Assembly: GCA_003013855.2 (NCBI GenBank)
Contig: PVNU02004100.1
Span: 1,400,501 to 1,464,500, forward strand
DNA: 64,000 nucleotides
Direction of reading: 5' to 3'
Source of the DNA: Liriodendron chinense
Taxonomy: Eukaryota > Streptophyta > Magnoliopsida > Magnoliales > Magnoliaceae
A program made the position numbers and the translations under genes. The notes beneath the pieces are model-generated. The model worked only from the letters and a program-made list of their open reading frames with translations, was not told where the DNA came from and made no database searches. Each line of letters begins with the position of its first letter. Position 1 is the stretch's first letter. Of this stretch, positions 34,428 through 47,600 are shown piece after piece.

Positions 34428-35573
34428 CTGAAAATAAACTCTATAGTTAGAGATAAGATCAAACAATAGCAACCTGAAAAAGACCCTAGAGTCATTGAAA
34501 CAGGTAGGCACTCAATAGAAGATGGAAAGCCAAAGCAGACAGTACTTGCATAAGATTGTCACAATGTGAAACACATCAAGAATGAAGTAGAAATGAAAAA
34601 CTCAAGAAGCAGGAGTCTCATCCAACACCATGAACCCCCACGGTCCATCTATGTTGTAGATAGAGGGGTGTGAGTCGTGTGACAAAGTGTGCCCTACCCA
34701 TCTGTGTTCGAATCCCGATCATAGAACCCCTCGATTCTTAACTCCACAAATGGTATGATATGGCATCACCTCAAATTATTATGGTTAAAAAGATCCTACT
34801 GCTCATCGCCCTTTTGCCTGCTTGTGTTACAATGGTAACCCATCATGCTTTGCAACCATCAAATTGACCCAACCGCCAGCTTGAAAAAAATGCACGCTAT
34901 TTTAATCTCTATTTTTAGTCAACCCCAATTAGTTGTGATAAGGCTTAGATAATGTTGTTGTTGTTGATCTATCCTCCCAATTAAGACATATAAAAATTTA
35001 TATGCATATGCGTGTGTGTAATGATTCTCTTTTTCAAGGAACTCACCCTTATATAATAATGTGGGCCCCAAAATTTTGGCAATGGAATTTGTGGGTTTCA
35101 CTTTTTAAGATGACCCTTACGAGGACCCATTGTTAATCTCAAATCTAATAGACCCATGGAGTATTGATTTTGTAGGCTACAGGACCCACTTCATGGAAAT
35201 GGAATTGAGGACCCACTTGGCATGTAGTCCTTGTGGGGCTCACATATGTGCCACCCACGTGGACACCAGATATAAGTATATCCATTGCAAGTCTATAAAA
35301 CAAACGAGCATAAGGAACGGTAAGATTCTTTAATCCTGATACTACAGTAGATGAATGCGCTTGGATAGTTAATGAGATAGTGGTCCAACCATAATTGGAA
35401 TGGACCCTCATTCACACCCCTAGCTCCAACAATGTAACTAAGTTGTCAAGGGTAGGCCACTCATGATAAACAAACAAGCCTCAAAGTTGGAAATTCTATT
35501 GGCTCTAGTTTCTTTCCTCTCTTCAATTCTCTATAGGGCATGTGTCCATGAAGAGAGAACTCATGTAGAAGGC

Positions 35574-35608
<35 letters not shown>

Positions 35609-38600
35609 CTTTATTTGGAGATGGCCAGTACGACTCATCTGTGGAAATATGTGTATTTAGGTTTGTGCGTGTGTATAGTTTTATGTACCCCAGTTTAGCA
35701 CTATATCTTTTCCTTCAAAGTAATATATATACATGTGTGTGTGTGTAGGGTTTCAAACCCAACAACAACACAGCAGTTTCAGCATCCGTCTCTCCTCTTT
35801 CTTCTCCCTGTTTCTCTCCCTTCCTTCTCTATCAGATTTCTTTTCTATTATTTCTCTACTTGGTATCAAAGCGTCCGATCCAGGACCTGACCGCAACCAG
35901 TGGTAGTGGGGCCCACTGCCGACGTCGTCCGTGCACACAGATGATGTCGACAGTGTTCGGCCAGTAGTTTTTTTTATGTAGGAGTGTTGGGATCTGGTAA
36001 ATTTGGTTTTTAAAAGCATAATGAAGTATTTTCTGCACAGATTGGAGCAGGTTTTTTGTAGTGTTGCTGCAAAAAATGAAGAAGAAGAAAAAAATCGCAA
36101 AGTCCAGATTCTATCTTTTTGCTGTAGTGTTTTTCTGAAGGATTTTTAAGCAGTTGTTCCACATGGGAAGGTGCGGTTTATCAAGATAGATCATCAGATT
36201 CGAGCCTCACGAAGCTTCATCAAGAATCGAATACAGTATGGCGTGTTTCGTGAGGAGTGTGTGTCACCGGCCCCTTGATCTTGGATCCCTTGTTGGGATT
36301 TCTTTATTTTCTTCTCCTTTTGATGTTTTTGGGGCTGAGCTGTAACATCATGTTGCTAGATTGCTTGCACCGTGCATAGGAGTATCATGCGCACACTAAG
36401 TTTCCGACGAATTGTTTCACCCAACTTCACATGGGGGCTGGTTGCTATTGGTGGATCCTTCCTTCACTGTTCATATTCCCTTCCTTTATTGGGCCCTTTT
36501 ATGGTGTGAGTGTCCCTCCACCTTATTGTTGTTGTTTGTTGTGTGTTGCACGTAATGCACACATGTCTACACTGCTATTATGTATGTTCTCTCGAGTGTT
36601 ACACGTGATGCACACTCATTGTTATTGTTTGAAAGAGAATTTGAATGTGGATGACATTTTATTGACTCGATTGTTGTCGAGCCTTGTCTTGTGGCCATTT
36701 CTTGAAGATAAGACTTTACGATTGAAGGAAGTTCCAGCCATAGTTTATATGTTACCATGTTATACTTGGGGGTAGCCTTTTCCATGCTCATTTTATGTAT
36801 TTCAGACTTTATGTATTTTAACTTGTATGTATTCCAAGCTGAAGCATGTAAACATGAGTAATATACATGCTTCAGCTTGAGGGGGAGTGTGGAAATGAGT
36901 ATTTAGGTGTGTGCATGTATACAGTTTTATGTACCCCAGTAGAGTACTGTATCTTTTCCTTCAAAGTAATATGTATGTTTGCGTGTGTGTGTGTGTGTAT
37001 GTGTCTGTTTGTGTAGGATTTCAAACCCAACAACAACACAGCAGTTTCAACATCCGTCTCTCCTCTTTCTTCTTCCTGTTTCTCTCCCTTCCTTCTCTAT
37101 CAGATTTCTTTTCTATTATTTCTCTACTTCATCTACCAACATGGGCCATAATCTCGATCAAATATTACCAATGAAGTTCATATTGTTGTTCTTGTTAAAT
37201 GCAATCGGTAGTCATTGCATTATTTCCTACTCTGATCTTTAGTTGCGGGCCTATTCTCTTGTAGATTCGATTGTAGTTGTTATTAATATTCACACTACTA
37301 TTAGCTATGTTTCTTCCTTGATAAGACTTTGTGATAAAATTACCCCACACTCTTTATGTATAGTTGCTAATAGACTCATTATCATCATCATCATCATTTA
37401 AGCCTACATGAATACTTCTCCGCCATTCCACTCTATCAATTGCCTTAACTTCAGTTAGACTATCAGTCATCGAGTCTTTTCTTTCTACCTCCACAGCTCC
37501 ACCCATGTCCTTTTGGGCCTTCCCCTTGCTCTTTTAGAGACTTCAACTCGTACAAACTCACTGCTTCTAATTGGCACAATTCTTGATCTTCGTTGCACAT
37601 GACCAAACCATCTAAGTCTAAATACCCTCGATTCATTCATTTCTAGTTCTATACTTCCTTCTCTTGACACCCATTCATCTCAAAATCCTTTGTCACGCCC
37701 CAAATTCGATTTTTTTGGCGCACAATCACCGTTATCCGAACTTAGAGTTGACAGCCTCCATAGTACCCCGGTTTCGGCACCTAGCGTTACACTAAGTCTC
37801 AAAAACAGAATCATATAAGGAGGATTTTATTTAAAATATTTTTTTTGAACCATAATAGCATAACCACAAGTTTACCAAACCAAAAAGCATTACATATCCA
37901 TTAATCAATCGTTTAATGTACAATGTCAATAAGGTAAATACAGAATTTCTCGAAACATAAACAAGGAGCTGCTCCAACATCGCCAACTGCTACCTTTCTC
38001 AGTAACCTGCACGTTAAATAACGTGCTAAGCTTTTTATGAAGCTTAGTAGAGCGTGTGTGTATACGCACAATGCGTGTCATATATATTTCATTATTATAT
38101 CAACATTAATATCAGAGTAAGCGTAAATGATAGAGATTAATTATACAACTAGTCATATCAAGAGTATACTATATATATTCGTGATATAATGTGAGCGGAA
38201 CATATTATTACCATAAACATGATACAAGAACATAAAAGCATATGATGAATGAACGAGTTGTGGTACGTAGTATCGTGTGTCGGTGGGGCCTCGCATCCAG
38301 GGTTACAATACATGTTAGTCACATAACCTAACATGTAAAGTAATAAGAGAATGATAGACTCCTAATCCCAAATAGTCATATACCTATTGGGGACCGTGAC
38401 TCACGATTGTAAGTCACTTAAATTGTATTTACGCATCCACGAACCCGTATGCATGAATGTATGATTACCATATACCACCAGTCAACCTTGATGTCTATCC
38501 ACATCTCAATACGGTTCTCAATTGGAATCACTGGGGTCTCGTACACTTCTGACTCTGGCTGCCGCCCATCGCGCGCATAACCAGCGAGTGGAGGAGACCT

Positions 38601-41600
38601 CACTATCCGCCTCATCAGTGGTATCTCAAAATCCACTTGGCTCGACAATAGCGGACCCATTCAACACGAGCTGGTCAAACTCAACCTAGTATATAGCCCC
38701 CTTCGCACCGGGCGGGTAAGGTCACACCCCCTTCCAACCGACCTCGACACAGTGGGAGACGCGACCTATATTGTCCAGCCCTCATGCGCTCATGTGTACA
38801 CTCGGTCCCGTCATTGGAGCATCTCGTTGCCACGAGGTTTAGGGGTTTTCACCCAAGGACATCTTTAGCGTCAATTGCTAGAACCAATTTCCGGTGTCCA
38901 TACAACTGTCAACCATAATATTCCATAGTGGTCACAACCTTAATGTTTGTAGGGTGTGCATGCAAATGCAATATGCAAATGCAATATGCAAATGCGTGAA
39001 TGCCAAAGTTCATAATGCGAACCATGCAACCATGTCATGCGAGTCATGCATACATGCAGGGAAGCCCTTTCTCATACAGGTTCCCTGAAAAGTCCCACAT
39101 CATAGGGTTACTAACACATGTTTGCCATACACCGGCAAGCCAACATCCATGGCCCGAGTACCAACCAAAATCCCGTGGTGTATGCTATATTACATTCATA
39201 TCCATACTCAAGCATACAACAGATAAGTAGAAGCATATGAATAGGCATGATATACATTAAACTAAGCATATTATCAGGGACGACCACATCAGGGCCAGGT
39301 ATACTAGCATGTTACCAATCCTGACACATACACATATTGTACATACAAGGTAGGGTGCACAACTTATGTGTTAATCATCCTGAACTAGCTCAATACAAAG
39401 AGAGTGAGAGATCCAAATGATAGGTCCCATGTACCACAAGGATAAGTCTCATGATGGGCCAGAGTGGGGATAATATACATATGTCAAAATGGTCCAAGGA
39501 GTGGCCACAGAACATACATCAAGTAGGCCAAGGGCGTATAACAAAGATGGCTCATGGACTACTTGAATTCAATTCATACACTAGCGGCTACATGGTGCGG
39601 CCATAAACATACATCAAGGTGAGATCTACGATGTGGCCCGCATCTCATAAAACAGAGTGATTCTACGGCTCGACCAATTTGTATACACTACAGTAATCCT
39701 ATGTGAATTCCAATGGTGGCCATCATCTGCCCCATTACCCCTGGCGTGGCCCACTAGATATACCACACAAGTGGGCCCATGGCTTGTAATGATTTAAAAG
39801 TAGAAGGGCTGCGTGGTATAAAACACATAACATGGCAGCCCCCAAGGCGTGGGACACATGCTGTGTGAGCAATGTGCTTGCACACACCAATTCCACAGCA
39901 TGACCCACACCTGTGGGCCTTACACGATAACACAGTGGACCCAAAGGAAGGTTTTAATGGTGGACATCCTCTTTCAGTTGTTCCTTGTGGTGTAGTCCAC
40001 CTAAGATATGGACCGATCTCATTGTTCGGCCCATGTTATAAAAGGATCTGACAAAGTAACTAGATAACATGAATACAATACGTACATCCGGCCAGGTGGG
40101 GTCCATAATATTCTAGATTAAGCTAATAATTTGTTGCTACCTTGCACGTAGGTCTATGTAACCTTTATAGCAGTGAGGATATCAAATAAATACTATAGTG
40201 GGCCCTAAACCATTTCAATGGTAGTCATTTACCCACAACTTCTTCCATGTGCTAGGGTCCACTTTCATGAGCCCCACCCACGACTAGGTCCAAGTGATAC
40301 CAACAATAGGTTCGATGGTGATTCAACGCCATGGTGAAACCCCCTAGAAGGTTCTAACTGTGGACATCAATCCTCACTAAATCATGTGGTTCTACCAAGA
40401 ATTTGGATCTGGTCCATAAAATGAGTTGGAACATGGGTGGATGGTGTGAATAAACGCATAAATCATGGTAACCATGCATGGACGACCCGAATAAAACATA
40501 ATCATCATAGTGGGTCCGTCCCACTGGGGGGAGGGTATGTATGTAAGGGACATACATCACCGTGGGTCCCACCCATTGGATGAGCCATGTGATAATAAAA
40601 CACATGCATGTGTCTAGTGGACGGCCAGCATGGTTGCAGAGTGCGTACGGGACAGTGAGCCCTAAGATGGTTTCAACAGTGGACCTCATTGTCCCCATTG
40701 TTAAATGAAATGGGTCCCCCATAAGTTTATGATCAAGATGATATTTGTGCCTTTCCATCAATCCAGGTCTTGTGACCTAATCAATAGGTTGGATGGAAAA
40801 GAGGCCATTGCGGTGGGCCTCACAAAGTCGTGAATGGTTGCTGTCCAATCACCACTGTTTTCTGTGGTGGAAAGGTTTGAATCTAACTAATATATGTGTT
40901 TTTCCTACAGCTACAACCAGGGCTGTGGTCCTGAGTCACTGGTTGCATGGCAAATGAACATCATGGGGCATCAGGAAAGTGCAACGGTGGGCATTATCGT
41001 CCCCATTTATTTATGTGGTGTGGACCACCTGGGATTTGGATCTACTTCAACTAGTGGTGGGGTCCACACCCTGCATAAGGTTGCCGACATGGTTGGTCAG
41101 CATAGATAAAAGACATACATCATGATATACTCAGGGAGGTATTCACAGTAGGATTTCAATCTCCAATGTTTGCAGTGGTGGGCTGACCAAAGGTCTAGAT
41201 CTGTCTCATTTATGGGACCTAGCCCTATGGTAAGATTTGTGGACGGTGTGGATACAATATATATTTCAAGGTGGGTCCCACTCGAGTGGGGCCCCCTTCC
41301 CACACCCTGGGCTAGCGTCAACCAGCACTGACGCTGTGCAGCAGCGTCCAACAACATGCGCTGTCTGTTCAGCGTAAGTCTCTCTATCTCTCTCTCTCAT
41401 TTTATTTTCAAAGAGGTGGGATCCACACATGGATGATCCAATCCATTCATGAGATTAGACGGCTCATGAAAAGCCCAAAGAGCCTTGTGATAAGTAGGTT
41501 TAGATGAAAAATGAACATCATGATGGCCTTGAAAAGATTCCAACGGTGAACATTCATTCAACACTATTTCTTATGGTGGGGTCCACTTAAAACTTGGTTT

Positions 41601-44600
41601 TATCTCATCTTTAGGTCCAAGGCCTAAGACAACTGGTTCAAGTGAATGGACGGTTTGGATACAGCGTATACATCACAGTGGGTCCACAACGGATCCCATA
41701 GCCTAGTTGCACGTAAACTGTACTCCCTCTTGAGAACGTCCTTTCTTTACATAAAAAAAATAATAATATATTTCTAACGTGGATAATCAGCTGGTCCATA
41801 CTTGTGTTTTTCCTTCATTCTAACCGCACAGGGTCTCGAGGCAAGTCCCACCTGATTGACGTCCAAATTGGAATGGAAATTAAGTATCATGGTGGGCCGC
41901 AGAAAGGTTTTAAGTATGGCTGTTCAATCTCACTATTTCTTATAGTACGACCCACCTAAGATTTGGATATGGCTGATTTTCGGGCCTAATAGTTAAAATG
42001 ACTGGACAAAGCAGTTGGACGGTCTGGATCCAAGATATACATAAAGGTAAATAATACCCGTGTGGCTTTTGAATCAACTAACATTTGTATTTTTCATGCA
42101 GGGACGTCAACATCCACGATGTTTCAACGGTGGGTATTGTTACCATTGTTTCCTATGGTGTCCCGTCTATGATTTGAATCTTCTTCATTTTTGGGGGCAT
42201 GCCCTAGTTTGATATGGAAAAAAAAGATGGATGGATTGGATTAGACACAAACATCAAAGTGGGTTACACCAGTGGGAGCACCAGTTCTACTGTTGGTAAG
42301 GTCAACTCATTGACTCTATGTTTGCATGCAGCGTAAAGGACACTGAATCTCTTTTCTTTTTTTTTTATACATACGTGGGGTCCACTTGGAAGATCCACTC
42401 CATCTATGAGGTTGGACTGCACAAGGAGAGCCTAAGGAGTTTTGGATCAGCCCATATCTTCTGTTTTTTCCTTCATCAAGAGGTGTGAACCGTAACACAC
42501 GTGGAATGCCCAATAATCATTAAAGGTGGTCCACAAAACTACTCAAGCTAATACTTGTGGTCTCCCTTCCACCACAGCTGTGTGACCTTAAGAGTGGATC
42601 AGATGAGGAATATACATCAAGGTGGGCCCTGAGAAGGTCTCATTAGTGGGTGTCACCTATCAATTGTTTAATATAGTATGGCCCACTTGCGTTACAGATC
42701 TGCCTCATGTTTGGGGTATGGACCAAGAATGAGCTGGCAAGATGGATGGTCGGTATGGATGTAACATATACATCACGATGGCCCCCATGAGTGGGCCCTA
42801 GGACCACTGGCAATTTCCTCAACCCGGCTGAATATTCAACCAGTCCTATGTATATGGATCTACGGTGTAAAACGATTTCTGGCCAATATTGGCCCACCCG
42901 TCATTCATCTGAACCATCAGGGGACTTCTCAGTACCCAGCCCTATAGGATAGACGGCTAGAACAACAATATGTGATTAACACAATAATTTAAACGGAGTG
43001 AATACTCACATTGATCTAACGGCTCGAATGACTCCTCCAAGACTCCTAGGCAAGGATGGATGGTTGAGATGGAAAGAGAGGTTGATAGCCCAGCAATCTA
43101 TCCCTTACAACGCTCTCTCTCTCTCTCATATCTCTTTCACGGAGATAAATGGATGGAAGGAGGGAAAGGAGGATGAGGGTGTGCACGTTCTCTCCTCCCC
43201 CTTTATAATCTTTTTTTTTTTTTTAATAAATGAAGCAATGGGAGGTGGCGTGGGGAGGAGTGGAGGAGAGGTATGGATGTCATCATTACATCCCTATTCT
43301 CTTCTCTTCTCTCCTCCTTTTTTTTATTATTTTTCCTTCAATCATTTTCATTTATATATATAAATATTTTAATCAAGATGCATTTAAGAAGGATGGGAGG
43401 TATGGGTGATGTAATAATGAGGTATGGTTGCCTAGGACAACGTGCAGTGGGCCCCACATTAGGTGAGCCCCACGCAGATGTGCATAAACTGTATTTTTTC
43501 GGGTGTTTTCGATCAAATGCTCATAATTTTACGCTCAGGTATCGTATTGGCTCACGGTTTTCACCGTTGCGACCGCAGCGGCGGACATGACAGAGGTTTC
43601 AAAGGTATCTGGTACAAAACACAAGGCATGCTTTCTGGGTGTACGAAGGTACTATGTATGATCAATTTACGCTCAGATCGGAACATGTCTGCTCAGTCCA
43701 TGTCATAAAGGATCAAGGTATTACATCCTTAGTTCAGCTACATTCATCCTATGGACATGTTGTTCCTTAACTACCCAACATTCTATCCCATAAAGCATGG
43801 CTGGTCTTATAGCCATCCGATAAAATTTCCTTTTTAGTTTGAGCAGTAAATGATGATCACATAAAACTCCAACGGCACATCTCCATTTCTTCCATCTCAC
43901 TTGAATTCTATGGCCAACATCCTTCTCGATCAAGGTGTTTTGTATCCATTACAATATAGCCGTAAAGGCCAATACGTATAGATAACAGCCATGTGACAGC
44001 CCGAAATTTCAGAGGTCGAGTACAAACTCAAACCCCGATATCCCGGGAGTCACTCATGCACATGCGGATGCGTGTTAAGCAAGTCTTTTATCCACGTGGG
44101 GCCAAATCACAATGATAGGTCAAGCTAATCAATGAAATAAAGATATAACTGAAATTAAGTGATCTAAATCTATAATATACAGTACCAGATCTCATAAAAA
44201 GGGGTCCCTTCAACCGGTCTAACAAGGCCCCAACTAGTGTGTTTGCTCATGGATTACTTGCATCATTGAAATTGCATGGTTGGTGTTCTAAAACATCGTC
44301 CCAAAGTGGGAGTGAGTAGCTAACTCAGTGGTTTCATTTTCTTAAGCAACATAAGGCACAAATGCAATCAGGCATAGGTAATGATCTAAAACACACATAC
44401 ATAGCAAGCACAGGTACAGACTAAGTAATATGTCTAGCAAAGTTAGTGCATGGATGCATGAAATGCAAATGCATGCCCAATCACCGTTTTGGTCACAACC
44501 AACAGTGAATGGCACCACCACATCACCTACACTAACCCGAGCCACCAGCGAATGAGGCATTACCCCATCGCCCACACAATGCATGCCATGTCGAACCATG

Positions 44601-47600
44601 CATGTTAGCCGAGTTATTAATTAGTCCATTTAAGCATTCAGCCGGTTGGTGAAGCCATAGTATTGGCGTTCTATCACCCAGCCAATTTGGACCATCTGGC
44701 TCCCTGCGTGGTGAACGCCTATCATCGCCAGTAACCCCTTGATCCATTCTCGGGTCATACCCGAGGGATTGATTTGGTCGTGACTCGTCAGCCACGCCCA
44801 ACTCAGGCAGGAAAAGGGCTCGTCACCCTATCCCATAGTCAAGTCGTAAGCTCGTCACCACCACAAGTGCTTATTGGATACTACGGGGAGGCTCATCACC
44901 CCAACGTAAGCCGATAGCTCGAGAATAGATCTCATACTACCATGCCCGGCTCATGAGACTTGGGGATTGATACGCCGTGCTGTTTCAAGTTGGTCGTCCA
45001 GCGGTAACGCTGGTACTTGGATTCGAGTGAGATGACGATTCACACAGAACACATATAAGTCCCAACTCGGTGGCGGGTCAGCACCTTCGATTGAGGTGAA
45101 GAACGGGAAGGCCGACCTTGGGCACACAAGGCCTGTGTGGTCCTCAACCACAACCGGCCACTCGCCTTCCGTCTCAAATCGACCCTTCTGGCCCGGGGGC
45201 GGTCGTCCCCAATTCTCATCCAATTACTGAGTCGAGTGATCATATCAACCAATTTCTACAACCTACAGCATGGTGAATTTCATACAAAGTGGCCCAAGTA
45301 ACATATCATGTAAGAAACATCGTAACCCCAAGACTAGCATAACATGAATTCACCATCAATACGAATTTCTGGAACATACAGTAAAAAAATCAATAACTTT
45401 CACCACAAATCATCCTATTCTATAGCAAACACCATTCTTATCAAGAGATGTTGTAGGCATGCATCACACATATAAGCATGCAAGTAGTTATAGGCATAGA
45501 TAGTTAAGCTTAAAGAATTCAACATCAAAATTTAACACCTAGGAATGAAACTAAGCATGGCATATCCTCTCAACTGGAAATCAAGCAAGTATAAGAAGAA
45601 AATTTAAGCATTAAATATGACTAATGACATTTGGGGCCCTAAATGGCCTAGAGGTAAATGGTCTGCACCATAGTTCTTTAGAGAAATCTAAGTATGCCTA
45701 CAAGAAACAAGCTTGCATATTAGGAATTTGGGGAAAATACTTAAAGAAGGCTTAGGAAACTTGGGTGTTGAGCTATATCTCTTACCTATGGGGTTGGAGT
45801 TGATGGGTTGCAATGAAGTTTGCCTCCTAGAGTGTGAGTGATGCTAGTAGTGGGGGGTGGAGTGACATGCACAAGCACCCCACTCACTCTCCTCCTTCTC
45901 CTCTTCTCTCTAACACACTCTCTCCCTCTCTCTCAGTAGATTTTCTGAGAAATGGACTGAGAAAGTCTTGGGAGAGAGGTTTTTATATTGGGGATATTAG
46001 TGGAAACAGCCCTAGTTGTTGGAATTTCACGAAAATGGCCATCTAAGGGGCTGATTCAGCTGCATGGGGCCCGCCAAGCCCCCCTAGACCGATCTAATCC
46101 ATGGGACAGCTTCCCAAAGGGGTGATCTACCGACGGTTGTGATTTCGTGTCATTCGGATATAGGATTTTTCAGATATGAGGCAAGGATCGTTCAACGGTC
46201 AACGATCATCAATCGGGGCCACGACTTTGGGGACAGGGTTGATGTTATATTTAGACCCTAGGCTCTAAGTTTCATCGACATGCAAGGGTCCTAATGGCCC
46301 ACTTAGGAAAATGTAAAATTTGAGATGATTACTTGGGTTAGTGCTTGTGGGTGAGGATTCGCACTTATAAGTGATGTTGCTGATTCTTACAACTACACCA
46401 TTTCCGATGCTGACTTCCCAATGGCGCCCATCTAAGGTCGTCAAACTCAACGAGAGGGTCATCCTACCTAAGTTTCGAATTCGGTGGTCCACTAACGAGC
46501 AATCCAAAGCTGGTTTGAAGATTTCAGTTATTTCTATAATAGAGTTGAAGGTGGGATTTCTTGGGTATGATATGTGGGGTCCGATCTACCTATGTTTAAA
46601 GTTTGACCGTTAGGAAGGTAGTGGAATTGGTGTTCTAACCAAATCCATTCCCGCCCCTTAAATCCAAAGTCATACGGGACATTGGTCTAATTCGGGTTAT
46701 GAGTGTGATCCGGCCCGTTAGTTGTATGGTTCTTAGCTAGATGTTCATTATGTGGTGGTTAGATAGGTTCACTGACGGCGAGGTCCAGTAGATCTTAGCC
46801 CTAGATTCCTAGACCACATGATTAGGCCCAAAATTCAGATGATCAAGCGCACTTATTAGCTTTCTAAAGACGTTTAACCAATTTTGTATGGTTCTTCAGT
46901 TATTCTAAATAATTTGATGGTTAGTTTCTTAGATCTCGGCCCTCGACTCATGGATCTTGAGGTTGGGATCTGGATTGAGCGATTAGGTGAAGTTAGTGGC
47001 TCTCTATGGATGTATAATCGAACTTGTATGGTTAGATTTGCGTATTAGAGTAATCCGCACATTCTATTGAATTTGGATTCTCATAATCAAGGTTCCCTAG
47101 GCACTTTCTAGGTATTTCGAGTCTGAATACGGGTATGTGCACATATGCTTGCCTAACAATTCAGAAAAATTTCTAGTGACGCCTGAGTACATACAACACC
47201 CGAGTTGACAAAAATCCAAGGCGTTACAAGTCGTGACCATTATGCGATACGGGGGTGAAACAAGGCAGTTGGTTTTTTTTTTTTTTTTTTTAACCATATC
47301 GACCGTTACAGGGGCCTTAATAGCCGTTACAGGGTATGAGTCAGGGCTGAAAGTCGGGCGGGTTGGGTCGGGTTAGTGCACAACCCTAACCCAACCCAAG
47401 GTTCCTATACCTCAACCCTAACCCAACCCAACCTCGGGTTGGAAATTCTCAACCCAAGCCGGTTCGGTTGGGTTGATCGGGTTGGCCAGGTTGATACATG
47501 CTAATATTTTCATTATTACATTAGTCTATTATGTTTCAATACATGTCTTATTTTTTTACCTATGGCTTTATTAATTATATATGTAGTTATTTATTGTAAA

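Larger units (their letters stand above)
35640..37128 (+). mobile_element. 1.5-kb non-autonomous copia-like LTR element
   Basis: LTRs 35640-35860 and 36888-37128 start TGTGGAAAT and end TTTCTCTACT. PBS TGGTATCAAAGCG follows the first and the polypurine tract CTTGAGGGGGAG precedes the second. Perfect 5-bp TSD TCATC (35635-35639, 37129-37133). The 1.03-kb interior has no recognisable gag or pol, so it depends on another element. Both LTRs contain a GT tract of different length. Confidence 0.88.

Noticed and set aside
34700..34720. A tRNA gene from the GTTCGAATCCC box
   Set aside because: No cloverleaf or acceptor stem; the (TTG)n tail downstream marks a SINE.
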